Assembly: GCA_002894305.1 (NCBI GenBank)
Contig: PGEI01000016.1
Location: forward strand, 1 to 42,332
Direction of reading: 5' to 3'
From: Comamonadaceae bacterium CD01
Lineage (GTDB): Bacteria > Pseudomonadota > Gammaproteobacteria > Burkholderiales > Burkholderiaceae_C
DNA: 42,332 nucleotides
Position 1 is the first letter of the stretch. Each line of letters opens with the position of its first letter. The notes under the pieces were generated by a model. That model was not told the origin of the DNA. It searched no databases and worked only from the letters and a program-made list of their open reading frames with translations. Below are positions 8,999-17,475 of this stretch, in pieces. A program made the translations under genes and the position numbers.

Positions 8999-9552
8999 GA
9001 TGCGTGTCCTTTGTTTCAGTTCTTGTCGTGCGGCCTGCACTCCGTGCAGGGCCGCGTCAAACATCCAGCGACCTCCGAAGAGGCCAGGGATGCCGCGGGC
9101 AAGGCATGAGAACACCAGGAAACGCCGGCGCGCTGGGCGCGCCCGGGCGGGCCGACTAGCTGCTGCTGCGCGCGCGCAAGGGCGGTGCGTGAAGGGGAGC
9201 GAGTCGCAAAATCGACGCCTCAATGGTGCCGGACGGCACGCGGGGCGTCTTGTGCGCGGGCTGCGGCCGGACGGCGCATGGCTGGGGCAAGGACGCGCGT
9301 CCTTGCCCCAGCGACATGATCCAGACCAGTACAACCCACATGATTTCGCTTTGATTGGCCGGCACGCCCTGTTGCATCAGCGCGTACCGGCTTGAAAATT
9401 CCGTATCTTGGTGTCTATGCGTCTGCCCTTCGCTCGTGGTGCGCTTGATTGAATCCGCACCGCGATCGCCGGCATCGACCACGCTGCGCGGCTAGTCGGG
9501 CCGTGTCCGGTACACTCCAGACGCTTCAACCGCTTACACATCCGCCACGCAG
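8999..9552. other. Divergent rne / rluC intergenic region with probable rne leader
   Basis: This 554-bp stretch separates the divergent rne and rluC starts. Known rne genes have a long structured 5' leader through which RNase E represses its own mRNA, so much of this region is probably rne leader (inference). It contains a perfect 32-bp palindrome (listed separately). No open frame here has convincing protein character. A TACACT hexamer at 9511-9516, about 40 nt before rluC, could be its -10, but no -35 is evident. Confidence 0.5.
9281..9312. repeat. Perfect 32-bp palindrome in rne leader region
   Basis: The half-site GCTGGGGCAAGGACGC is followed immediately by its exact reverse complement, with no spacer. 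It lies 283 bp upstream of the rne ATG and 241 bp upstream of rluC. Neither strand has a following T-run, so it is not a standard terminator. It could be an RNA hairpin in the rne leader or a two-fold-symmetric protein site. Confidence 0.85.
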
Positions 9553-10554
9553 GTGAAACCGATTATAGGGGGCAATTCAAAGCCTGCCCCGGCCGCCCGG
9601 CTGCTGGAAGTCGACCCCGACAGTGCCGGCCAGCGCCTGGACAACTTCCTGATGCGCCACCTGAAGGGCGTGCCCAAGACCCATGTCTACCGCATCATTC
9701 GCAGCGGCGAGGTGCGCCTGAACAAGGGCCGCACCAGCGCCGACGCGCGTGTGGCCGCGGGCGATCTGGTGCGCCTGCCGCCGGTGCGCGTGTCGGACAA
9801 GGTGCAGGAGAAGGCCGAGCGCCCCGCACCGGCGCGCGAATTCCCCATCCTGCTCGAAGACGAGCAGCTGATTGCCATCGACAAGCCCGCAGGCGTTGCC
9901 GTACACGGCGGCAGCGGCGTGAGCTTCGGCGTCATCGAGCAGTTGCGCCGCGCCCGGCCGCAGACACCCTTTCTGGAACTGGTGCACCGGCTGGACCGCG
10001 AGACCTCGGGCATTTTGCTGGTGGCCAAGAAGCGCTCGGCGCTCAAGCACCTGCAGGATCAGTTCCGCGAGCGCGAGACCGGCAAGACCTATTTGGCCTT
10101 GGTGCAGGGCGCCTGGCCGGCCAATAAAAAGGTCATCGACCTGCCGCTGCACAAATATCTGCAGGCAGACGGCGAGCGCCGCGTGCGCGTGACCACGCCC
10201 CAGGATCCGGACGGCATGCGCTCCATCACCCTGGTCAGGGTGCGCGAGCAGCTCCCCGCCCGCCCGCTCCAGGGCCTGCCCGCGATGAGCCTGCTGGAGG
10301 TGACCATCAAGACCGGGCGCACGCACCAGATCCGCGTGCACCTGGCCAGCCAGGGCCACCCCATCGCGGGTGACGACAAATATGGCGACTTCGAGCTGAA
10401 CAAGCGGCTGCCCAAGCAGGGTTTGAAGCGCATGTTTTTGCACGCCTGGCGCCTGCAGTTCGACCACCCGGCCAGCGGCGAGCGCCTGACCCTGCACGCC
10501 GAGCTGCCGCCCGAGCTGGCGGCCTTTCTCTCTACCGATCCCATCCATGCCTGA
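9553..10554 (+). CDS. rluC: 23S rRNA pseudouridine synthase RluC
   Basis: A 333-residue RluA-family enzyme that isomerises specific uridines in 23S rRNA. The N-terminal S4 RNA-binding domain covers about residues 18-80 (GQRLDNFLMRHLKGVPKTHV); the catalytic motif HRLDRETSGILL follows near residues 143-154, and KTGRTHQIRVHL is near 252-263. The start is GTG at 9553; no strong ribosome site is visible, but the S4 domain needs nearly all of this N terminus. It is divergent from rne, a frequent arrangement in proteobacteria, and its last 8 bp overlap the next gene. Confidence 0.92.
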   Translation: MKPIIGGNSKPAPAARLLEVDPDSAGQRLDNFLMRHLKGVPKTHVYRIIRSGEVRLNKGRTSADARVAAGDLVRLPPVRVSDKVQEKAERPAPAREFPILLEDEQLIAIDKPAGVAVHGGSGVSFGVIEQLRRARPQTPFLELVHRLDRETSGILLVAKKRSALKHLQDQFRERETGKTYLALVQGAWPANKKVIDLPLHKYLQADGERRVRVTTPQDPDGMRSITLVRVREQLPARPLQGLPAMSLLEVTIKTGRTHQIRVHLASQGHPIAGDDKYGDFELNKRLPKQGLKRMFLHAWRLQFDHPASGERLTLHAELPPELAAFLSTDPIHA

Positions 10555-11215
10555 ATCCCGCCCGCGCCGCTTCGACCTGATCGCCTTCGACTGGGACGGC
10601 ACGCTGTTCGACTCCACCGCCATCATCGTGCGCAGCATCCAGGGGGCGGTGCGCGACCTGGGATACGCCGTGCCCAGCGACGAGGCCGCGTCCTGGGTCA
10701 TCGGCATGGCGCTGGAGCCCGCGCTGGCGCATGCCGCGCCCGACGTGCCGCGCGAGAAATACCGCGATCTGGGGCTGCGCTACCGCTACCACTATTTGCA
10801 GCACCAGGACGAGCTGAGCCTGTTCGACGGCGTGCTCGACCTGCTGCGCGACTTGCGCGCCAGCGGCCACCTGCTCACCGTGGCCACCGGCAAGAGCCGG
10901 CGCGGGCTGGATCAGGCGCTGGCGCAGGCGCAGCTGCGCGGAGTGTTCGACGGCTCGCGCACCGCCGACGAGACTGCCGGCAAGCCCCATCCGCTGATGC
11001 TGCAGGAGCTGATGGCCGAGTTCGACGTGGTGCCGCAGCGCCTGTTGATGATTGGCGACACCACGCACGACCTGGAGATGGCGCGCGCCGCCGGCTGCGC
11101 CAGCGTGGGCGTGGCCTATGGCGCGCACGACACGCGGGGTTTTGCCGCGTTCGCGCCTCTGTATGTCGCGCCGACGGTGGCGGCGCTGCGCAGCTGGCTG
11201 CAGGAGAACGCCTGA
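10547..11215 (+). CDS. HAD-superfamily hydrolase, phosphoglycolate phosphatase-like
   Basis: A 222-residue HAD phosphatase. Motif I is FDWDGTLFDST (residues 14-24), motif II is the VATGKSRRG segment with Thr and motif IV is MIGDTTHDLEMARAAG. A helical cap lies between motif I and motif II (about 25-95), as in Gph/YjjG-type enzymes. The substrate is a small phosphorylated metabolite; genes next to rluC in betaproteobacteria are often called gph, but sequence alone does not prove phosphoglycolate. It overlaps rluC by 8 bp and the following Rieske gene by 1 bp (TGATG), so the three are translated as a unit. Confidence 0.88.
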   Translation: MPESRPRRFDLIAFDWDGTLFDSTAIIVRSIQGAVRDLGYAVPSDEAASWVIGMALEPALAHAAPDVPREKYRDLGLRYRYHYLQHQDELSLFDGVLDLLRDLRASGHLLTVATGKSRRGLDQALAQAQLRGVFDGSRTADETAGKPHPLMLQELMAEFDVVPQRLLMIGDTTHDLEMARAAGCASVGVAYGAHDTRGFAAFAPLYVAPTVAALRSWLQENA

Positions 11216-11592
11216 TGGCCGACGAAGCCAGCCGGCGCATCGCACTGTGCGCCAGCACCGATCTGGCCGACGGCGGCCTGGCCGTGGCCTTTGACGTGTG
11301 CTGGCGCGGCGAGGTGCTGCGCGCCTTTGCGGTGCGCCACCAGGGGCAGGTGCACGCCTACCTGAACCGCTGCACCCATGTGCAGATGGAGATGGACTAC
11401 CGGGAAGGCCATTTCTTCGACGACAGCGGCTGCTGGCTGGTGTGCGCCACCCATGGCGCGGTGTTCGCGCCCGACACCGGCGCCTGCGTCGGCGGGCCCG
11501 GGCGCGGGCCGCTGACCAAGATCGACATCACCGAAGAAGCAGGGCAGGTGTACTGGCATACTGCCCCGACACTGCAACCCGTAGAGTTCTAG
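11215..11592 (+). CDS. Rieske [2Fe-2S] domain protein
   Basis: A 125-residue single-domain Rieske protein. The cluster ligands are C-x-H in RCTHVQ and C-xx-H in VCATHGAVF, separated by about 22 residues (the second pair at about 78-81). The final segment GPGRGPLTKIDI is the usual proline-loop end. No oxygenase subunit or reductase is adjacent, so it is a stand-alone ferredoxin-like electron carrier or an assembly factor. It starts within the HAD stop codon and is followed after 4 bp by an S49 peptidase, an arrangement I take to be one operon. The partner is unknown. Confidence 0.88.
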   Translation: MADEASRRIALCASTDLADGGLAVAFDVCWRGEVLRAFAVRHQGQVHAYLNRCTHVQMEMDYREGHFFDDSGCWLVCATHGAVFAPDTGACVGGPGRGPLTKIDITEEAGQVYWHTAPTLQPVEF

Positions 11593-11596
11593 CACG

Positions 11597-12613
11597 ATGA
11601 CCGAACCCACTTTTCGCGGACAAGACGACGCCTCATCCGCCCCTGACCTGTGGTCCTCGCAGGCGCGGCCAGCCTCTGCGGCCCCTGAGGCGAACTGGGA
11701 GCGCCAGGTGCTTGAGAAGCTGGTGCTGGCCACGGTGGCCGAGCAGCGCGCCGCGCGCCGCTGGCGCATCTTCTGGCGCTTCGCCTGGATAGCGCTGGCG
11801 CTGGCGCTGGTGTGGGCAGCAATGACGCGCGACATGGCCAGCACCACCAAGAGCACGCCGCACACCGCGGTGATCGACATCAAGGGCGAGATCGCCTCGG
11901 GCGCGGCCGCCGGCGCCGACGCCGTGGTCGAGGCCATGCGCAACGCCTTCGACGACTCCGGATCGCGTGCCGTGGTGCTGCTGATCAATTCGCCCGGCGG
12001 CAGCCCGGTGCAGGCGGGCATCATCAACGATGAAATCGTGCGACTGCGCGCTCAGTACGACAAGCCGCTGTACGCGGTGGTCGAGGAGTCCTGCGCCTCG
12101 GCGGCCTATTACATCGCCGCGGCGGCCGATGACATCTACGTCGACAAGGCCAGCATCGTCGGCAGCATCGGCGTGCTGATGGACGGCTTCGGCTTCACCG
12201 GCACGATGGAGAAGCTCGGCGTCGAGCGCCGCCTGCTCACGGCCGGGCGCAACAAGGGCTTTCTCGACCCGTTCAGCCCGCAGACCGAGGAGCAGCGCGC
12301 CTACGCCCAGACCATGCTCGACCAGATCCACCAGCAGTTCATCAACGCGGTCAAGAAGGGGCGCGGCGAGCGCCTGAAGGCGACCGACGACACCTTCAGC
12401 GGCCTGTTCTGGACTGGCCAGCAGGCCGTGGACATGGGCCTGGCCGACCACCTGGGCAGCCTGGACTACGTGGCGCGCGAGGTGGTCAAGGCCGAGGACA
12501 TCGTCGATTACACGCGCCGCGACAACGTGGCCGAGCGCCTGGCGCGCCGCTTTGGCGCCACCTTTGGCGAGGCCGTGCTGCGCGGCATGCAAGCGGCGCC
12601 AGCGCTGCGCTGA
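11597..12613 (+). CDS. S49-family signal peptide peptidase (SppA/SohB-like)
   Basis: A 338-residue membrane-anchored peptidase. After a 55-residue cytoplasmic N terminus a single membrane helix lies at about 57-77 (RIFWRFAWIALALALVWAA). The protease domain shows INSPGG (130-135), the catalytic Ser in ESCASAAYY (S168) and the Lys in GRNKGF (K220). The 52-residue Ser-Lys spacing equals that of Bacillus SppA. It cleaves signal peptides left in the membrane or other membrane fragments. The length fits the short single-domain SppA class, not the 600-residue tandem E. coli form. Confidence 0.9.
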   Translation: MTEPTFRGQDDASSAPDLWSSQARPASAAPEANWERQVLEKLVLATVAEQRAARRWRIFWRFAWIALALALVWAAMTRDMASTTKSTPHTAVIDIKGEIASGAAAGADAVVEAMRNAFDDSGSRAVVLLINSPGGSPVQAGIINDEIVRLRAQYDKPLYAVVEESCASAAYYIAAAADDIYVDKASIVGSIGVLMDGFGFTGTMEKLGVERRLLTAGRNKGFLDPFSPQTEEQRAYAQTMLDQIHQQFINAVKKGRGERLKATDDTFSGLFWTGQQAVDMGLADHLGSLDYVAREVVKAEDIVDYTRRDNVAERLARRFGATFGEAVLRGMQAAPALR

Positions 12614-12718
12614 GGGCTGCGCCCGGCCGTTTTGAAAACCGTAGCCGCCAGTGCTTGATGGTATTGGGCTGCGGCCGGTTTTTCCCTTCAATTGCCTGCC
12701 CGCGGCACTTCTCGCGTT

Positions 12719-15406
12719 ATGACGCCCCCAGCAGCACCTCTGGCCCTTGTCCTGTCCCCGGCGGGCCATCTCTCCTGCCGTCCCGAGCCCGATGCCGCGC
12801 CTTTGCCCGAAGGCCTGCAGGGCGCCATTGCCGCGGTCTTCGCGCAAGGCGCGGGGCCGGGCTTGCTGCACCTGGGCGGTGTGTGCGCCGCCAGCGCCCT
12901 GCCTCCGGTCTGGGCCTGGTGGCGGGACTGGGCCGTGCGCTATTTCACGGTGCTGCGTACCACGCAGCCGGGCGATGAGGGCGCGGCAGCGGCCGTGCCT
13001 CCACCCGACGCCGAGGCGTTGCAGGCCCAATTACTGAACGCGCCGCCCATGGCCGGGGCAGAGTACCTGAGCGCCGAGGTCTTGCTGGCCCTGTGGCAAG
13101 GCATGGACGCCGTGCTGCACGCGGCCTGCGCAGCGGCAGGCCAGCCCCTGCAGCCATTCCTCATCAGCCATTACCCCGCCTGGAATCTGGTGGGCCGCGT
13201 GCATTTCAACCTGGCCGAGAACCGCAAGGATCCGGACGCGCCCTTTGCCTTCCTGGCCACCTACACCACGCGGCTGTCGGCCCATGGCAAGGCCCAGCAT
13301 GTGCCGCTGTCGCAGGCGCTCAAGGAGTTTTCGGGTGCGCGCAAGAAGGCGCAGCTGCTGTCGCTCTTGACGCCGGTGCAGCGCGCCGCGGCCGACTGCG
13401 CCTGGATCGCCGAGATGGTGGAGGCCGGCGAGATCTACCACCCGCTGCGCTGGGAGGTGGATGACGCGCTGCGCTTTCTCGCCGACCTGCCGCGCATGGA
13501 GGCCGCGGGCATCGTCGTGCGCATGCCGGCGCAGTGGCGCAGCGGCCGCCCGGCGCGGCCCCAGGTGCGCGTGGCGCTGGGCAGCCAGCTCGCTGGCGGT
13601 GTGGGGCTTTCTGCCATGCTCGACTTCCAGATGGACGTGAGCCTGGATGGCGAGCCGCTCAGCCCCGAGGAGATCCGCCAGCTGCTGGAGCAGTCCGGCG
13701 GCCTGCAGTGGATACGCGGCCAATGGGTGCAGGTCGATGCCGAGCGCCTGTCGGGCCTGCTCGATCGCTTTCGCCGGATGCAGCAGGACGCCGAGGGCGG
13801 CATGCCGCTGGCGCAGGCCATGCGCCTGCTCTCGGGCGCGACGCTGGCCGAGGACGCCTCCGACCCCGACCCCGACTGGAGCAGCATCAGCGCCGGCCCC
13901 TGGCTGGCCGAGGCGCTGCGCGGCCTGCGCACGCCCGCGGCGCTGGCCGCCGTCGATCCGGGCCGGCTGCTCAAGGGCCAGCTGCGCCCCTACCAGCAGG
14001 AGGGCGTGCGCTGGCTGCACTTTCTCACGCGCCTGGGGCTGGGCGCCTGCCTGGCCGACGACATGGGCCTGGGCAAGACCATCCAGGTGCTGGCCCTGCT
14101 GCTGGTCTTGAAGAAGGCCGCGCCCGGCGCCGGCCCCAGCTTGCTGGTGGCGCCGGCGTCGCTGCTGGCCAACTGGGCGCAAGAGGCCGAGCGCTTTGCC
14201 CCCAGCCTGCGCTGCCTGCTGGCCCACCCGTCGGCGCTGGCGCGCGCCGAGCTGCAGGCGCTCGATGCGGATGCGCTGGCAGGGCATGACCTCGTCATCA
14301 TCACCTACGGCCAGCTGTCGCGCACCCCAGCCCTGGCTGCGCAGCGCTGGCGCCTGGTCGTGCTGGACGAGGCCCAGGCCATCAAAAACCCCGCGGCCCG
14401 GCAGACCCGCGCGGTGAAGAAGCTGCTGGCCGGCACGCGCATCGCGCTCACGGGCACGCCGGTGGAAAACCGCCTGTCCGACCTGTGGTCGATCTTTGAC
14501 TTCACCCACCCCGGCCTGCTGGGCAGCGAGCGCGTGTTTGCCAACTTCGCCAAGCGGCTGGCGCAATCGGGTCAGTACGCGCCCCTGCGCCAGCTGGTGG
14601 GGCCCTACATATTGCGGCGCCTGAAGAGCGACAAGCGTGTCATCGCCGACCTGCCCGACAAGACCGAAGTCACCGCCTGGTGCAGCCTGAGCGCCGTGCA
14701 GGCCACGCATTACCAGCAGGCCGTCAAGGCGCTGGAGCAGGTCTTGGAACGGTCTGATGGCATGGAGCGCAAGGGCCTGGTGCTCTCGTTCTTGATGCGC
14801 CTGAAGCAGATCTGCAACCATCCCTCGCAATGGCTGGGCGACGGCGCCTGGCTGCCCGAGGCCAGCGGCAAGTTTGCGCGCCTGCGCGAGATCGCCGAGA
14901 CCGTGGCCGCGCGGCAGGAAAAGATGTTGGTCTTCACTCAGTTCCAGGAGACGACGGCGCCGCTGGCGGCGTTTCTGGGCGGCGTCTTCGGGCGCGAGGG
15001 CCTGGTGCTGCACGGCGGCACCCCCGTGGCGCGGCGGCGCGAGCTGGTCAAGCGCTTCCAGGAGGACGAGCAGGTTCCGTTCTTCGTGCTCTCGATCAAG
15101 GCCGGCGGCTCGGGCCTGAACCTGACGGCCGCCTCGCACGTGGTGCACTTCGACCGCTGGTGGAACCCGGCGGTGGAAAACCAGGCCACCGACCGCGCCT
15201 ACCGCATCGGCCAGCACCGCAACGTGCTGGTGCACAAATTCACCGTCCGCGGCACCGTCGAAGAGCGCATCGACGCCCTGATCCGAACCAAGCAGCAGCT
15301 GGTGCAGGACGTGGTGGAGGGCGGCGGTGAAATCAACCTGACGGAGATGAGCGACGAGGCGTTGCTCGACCTGGTGAAACTTGACTTGCAGGGGATCGAA
15401 GCATGA
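12719..15406 (+). CDS. SNF2-family DNA-dependent ATPase/helicase
   Basis: An 895-residue protein. The C-terminal half is a complete SWI2/SNF2 motor: Walker A ADDMGLGKT (near residue 450), the Walker B box DEAQ in VVLDEAQAIKNP, ALTGTPVENRLSDLW, and the helicase-C arginine finger region QATDRAYRIGQ near 825. The N-terminal 400 residues are the poorly characterised region found in bacterial SNF2 proteins. SNF2 motors translocate on double-stranded DNA and strip or remodel bound proteins. The ATG at 12719 is chosen; a TTG at 12692 would add nine residues. The stop overlaps the start of the SWIM gene by 4 bp, implying co-translation and a shared complex. Confidence 0.88.
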   Translation: MTPPAAPLALVLSPAGHLSCRPEPDAAPLPEGLQGAIAAVFAQGAGPGLLHLGGVCAASALPPVWAWWRDWAVRYFTVLRTTQPGDEGAAAAVPPPDAEALQAQLLNAPPMAGAEYLSAEVLLALWQGMDAVLHAACAAAGQPLQPFLISHYPAWNLVGRVHFNLAENRKDPDAPFAFLATYTTRLSAHGKAQHVPLSQALKEFSGARKKAQLLSLLTPVQRAAADCAWIAEMVEAGEIYHPLRWEVDDALRFLADLPRMEAAGIVVRMPAQWRSGRPARPQVRVALGSQLAGGVGLSAMLDFQMDVSLDGEPLSPEEIRQLLEQSGGLQWIRGQWVQVDAERLSGLLDRFRRMQQDAEGGMPLAQAMRLLSGATLAEDASDPDPDWSSISAGPWLAEALRGLRTPAALAAVDPGRLLKGQLRPYQQEGVRWLHFLTRLGLGACLADDMGLGKTIQVLALLLVLKKAAPGAGPSLLVAPASLLANWAQEAERFAPSLRCLLAHPSALARAELQALDADALAGHDLVIITYGQLSRTPALAAQRWRLVVLDEAQAIKNPAARQTRAVKKLLAGTRIALTGTPVENRLSDLWSIFDFTHPGLLGSERVFANFAKRLAQSGQYAPLRQLVGPYILRRLKSDKRVIADLPDKTEVTAWCSLSAVQATHYQQAVKALEQVLERSDGMERKGLVLSFLMRLKQICNHPSQWLGDGAWLPEASGKFARLREIAETVAARQEKMLVFTQFQETTAPLAAFLGGVFGREGLVLHGGTPVARRRELVKRFQEDEQVPFFVLSIKAGGSGLNLTAASHVVHFDRWWNPAVENQATDRAYRIGQHRNVLVHKFTVRGTVEERIDALIRTKQQLVQDVVEGGGEINLTEMSDEALLDLVKLDLQGIEA

Positions 15407-16260
15407 GCTGGGGCTGGCAACCATATGTACCCGTCGCCAAGCGGCGTGCACAGGCGCAGCGCGCCGCGCAAAAGGCCGCCAAGGCGGGCCAGAGCCTGTC
15501 ACCCGTGGTCGTGCAGGGGCGCAGCATCGCCAAGACCTTCTGGGGCAAGGCCTGGTGCGACAACCTGGAGACTTACAGCGATTTCGAAAACCGCCTGCCG
15601 CGCGGCAGAACCTATGTGCGCAACGGCTCGGTCATCGACCTGCAGATCGCGCCGGGCAAGGTCATCGCCAAGGTCATGGGCTCGGATCTCTACCAGATCG
15701 AGATTGCCATTGCACCCCTGCCGGCCGCGCAGTGGCAGGCGCTGGTGGCGGATTGCACGGGCTCCATCGCCACGCTGGTCGAGCTGCTGCAGGGCAGGCT
15801 GTCACAGGCGGTGATGGCCAGGGTGTGCGAGCGCGAAAAGGGCATGTTCCCCAAGCCGGGCGAGATCGGCGTGGGCTGCTCTTGCCCCGACTGGGCGCAG
15901 ATGTGCAAGCATGCGGCCGCCGTGCTCTACGGCGTGGGCGCGCGCCTGGACGAAAAGCCCGAGCTGCTGTTCGTGCTGCGCCAGGTGGATGCGGGCGAGC
16001 TGCTGACGGCCCAGGCGGCGGTGCTGTCCGCCCCGAAGAAAAAGCCGGCCAAGGCCAGGGTGCTCGACGATTCTGCGTTGGCGGATGTGTTTGGCATCGA
16101 TCTGGCCGTGGCGGAGGAGCCTGCCAAGCGTGGAAAAAAGGCGGTGGCGAAAAAGACCGCGGCGCCCGCCGTGAAGAAAGTGCCCGTGAAGAAGGTTGCA
16201 GCGAAGAAGGCGAAAAAAGCCCCGGCCAGGAAAGCTGCCCCACGCACCACCGCCCCCTGA
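15403..16260 (+). CDS. SWIM zinc-finger protein with lysine/alanine-rich H1-like tail
   Basis: A 285-residue partner of the SNF2 motor. Residues 40-140 form an unnamed domain (SIAKTFWGKAWCDNLETY is its clearest block). The SWIM zinc finger is C159, C161, C168 and H170, in CxC-x6-CxH spacing. From about 210, and strongly from 240 to 285, the chain is a K/A/P-rich tail with KKA- and KKV-type repeats, similar in composition to histone H1 or AlgR3-type tails, which should bind DNA non-specifically. SWIM domains are known to accompany bacterial SNF2 proteins. I infer a DNA-tethering subunit for the upstream ATPase. The biological role is not known. Confidence 0.88.
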   Translation: MSWGWQPYVPVAKRRAQAQRAAQKAAKAGQSLSPVVVQGRSIAKTFWGKAWCDNLETYSDFENRLPRGRTYVRNGSVIDLQIAPGKVIAKVMGSDLYQIEIAIAPLPAAQWQALVADCTGSIATLVELLQGRLSQAVMARVCEREKGMFPKPGEIGVGCSCPDWAQMCKHAAAVLYGVGARLDEKPELLFVLRQVDAGELLTAQAAVLSAPKKKPAKARVLDDSALADVFGIDLAVAEEPAKRGKKAVAKKTAAPAVKKVPVKKVAAKKAKKAPARKAAPRTTAP

Positions 16261-16313
16261 AGCATGCCCATGGGCCTCGGCGGCATGAGCTTGCCCAGCT
16301 GCCCGCCCATGGG

Positions 16314-16847
16314 TCAGGAAGCACAGGGGCGCAGCATGCCGGCGATGGCGTGTTCCATTTGCTGGTAGCGCTGCTGCCAGCTGCCCGGCACGTCAGTAAA
16401 TGCCTGGCCGTGGCCCTGCAGCCAGTCGCGCAGCTGCGCATGAAAGGCCTGGCGCTGTTCCAGCTGCGGCTGGCAGCGCTGGCCGTCGGCTTGCCAGGGC
16501 AGGCCTTCGGGGGGCAGCAAAAAAATGGCGTCATAGCGCTGGCGCGCCAGCACGGCGTCGATCCATGCTGGGCTTTTGCCAAACAGTGTGCGGCTCCACT
16601 GGCGGTTGCTCAGCAGGTGGGTGTCGAGCAGCAGCAGCGGGGTGCACAGCGCGCGCGCCGCCTGTTCACGCTGCCACTGGGCGCGGGCAATCGGCTCGAC
16701 GTCGTCGTAGTAGGTGTCGCGCTGGTGCGCCTCGATGTATTCGCGCACGTATTCATGCACCACGGGGGCGCCAAAGCGCTGCGCCAGCGCGCGGCACAGG
16801 CTGCTCTTGCCGGCCGACTCGGGGCCGGTGAGCACCACCACCTTCAT
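16314..16847 (-). CDS. NadR-type AAA kinase, probable ribosylnicotinamide kinase
   Basis: A 177-residue P-loop kinase. Walker A is GPESAGKSS (residues 8-16), followed by VHEYVREYIE and the LLLLDTHLL Walker B region. GPESxGKS and the EY(V/A)R motif are typical of the C-terminal ribosylnicotinamide kinase domain of NadR. The HTH and adenylyltransferase domains of full NadR are absent. It would phosphorylate nicotinamide riboside to NMN after import and trap it. The 4-bp overlap (ATGA) with the pnuC stop supports coupling. A thiamine-related kinase is the main alternative, since some PnuC relatives carry thiamine. Confidence 0.82.
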   Translation of the reverse strand: MKVVVLTGPESAGKSSLCRALAQRFGAPVVHEYVREYIEAHQRDTYYDDVEPIARAQWQREQAARALCTPLLLLDTHLLSNRQWSRTLFGKSPAWIDAVLARQRYDAIFLLPPEGLPWQADGQRCQPQLEQRQAFHAQLRDWLQGHGQAFTDVPGSWQQRYQQMEHAIAGMLRPCAS

Positions 16848-17425
16848 GCCGGCACCGGCGCGCGTTGCGCCGTTCGTGCGGCCATGTGCCACTGGCGCCA
16901 GCCGTACAGCGCCAGTGCGATGAAGACCAGGTAGAGCAGCGCAGTGAGCTGCAGGCCGACGGCCAGGAACATGCCGACGTAGACGCAATCGACCACCAGC
17001 CACAGCGGCCAGCACTGCAGGCGCTTGTGCGCCATCCAGTACTGGCCGACCAGGCTGAATCCGGTCAGCGCCGCATCCAGCCAGGGCTGCTGGGCGTTGG
17101 TATGGCGGCTCATCAGCCAGCCCAGCGCCACCGTGACGAGCAGCCCGGCAAGCAGGTCGCGCGCGGCGCGCGGCCAGGCCAGCGTGGTGACGGCAAGCGC
17201 AGTGCGGGCAGGGGTGCCGCGGCGCCAGCACCACCAGCCATACAGCTGCAGCACTGCATAGACCATCTGCAACAGCATTTCGGAGTACAGCCGCGCGTTC
17301 TGGAATACCGCGATGTACAGCAGCACCATGGCCAGCCCGACCGGCCAGGCCAGCGGCTGCTGGCGCGCCATCAGGGTCACCGAGAGCACGCCCAGCAGCG
17401 CGGCGGCGGCTTCAATCCAGAGCAT
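16844..17425 (-). CDS. pnuC: PnuC-family vitamin transporter, probably nicotinamide riboside
   Basis: A 193-residue membrane protein with about seven hydrophobic segments and the PnuC pattern of Trp/Tyr-rich helices: QMVYAVLQLYGWWCW near residue 70 and LWLVVDCVYVGMFLAVG near 150. PnuC proteins are facilitated-diffusion transporters whose flux is driven by intracellular phosphorylation of the vitamin. The next gene supplies a matching kinase. The start is MLWIEAAAA at 17425. A longer reading into the upstream methyltransferase is not supported. No NAD- or TPP-riboswitch-like structure is obvious in the 50-bp upstream gap, so expression may depend on the maf/methyltransferase transcript. Confidence 0.85.
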   Translation of the reverse strand: MLWIEAAAALLGVLSVTLMARQQPLAWPVGLAMVLLYIAVFQNARLYSEMLLQMVYAVLQLYGWWCWRRGTPARTALAVTTLAWPRAARDLLAGLLVTVALGWLMSRHTNAQQPWLDAALTGFSLVGQYWMAHKRLQCWPLWLVVDCVYVGMFLAVGLQLTALLYLVFIALALYGWRQWHMAARTAQRAPVPA

Positions 17426-17475
17426 TGGCGGGGCAGGGCATGGGCGCCCGAGTGGCTGGCATGCGCGGGCGGCGG

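Noticed and set aside
5933-9109. 1058-codon open frame antisense to rne
   Set aside because: Composition is A/G/R-rich low complexity, and the opposite strand encodes RNase E with all catalytic motifs.
13031-15502. 823-codon open frame antisense to the SNF2 gene
   Set aside because: It is a by-product of GC-rich codons. Its translation is H/R/Q/A-rich without motifs, whereas the plus strand has a full set of SNF2 motifs.
16261-16313. Terminator between the convergent SWIM and NadR-type genes
   Set aside because: Two CCCATGGG palindromes are present, but there is no T-run and no clear stem, so it was not listed.
17426-17475. Riboswitch ahead of pnuC
   Set aside because: The gap is only 50 bp and has no TPP- or NAD-type conserved segments.
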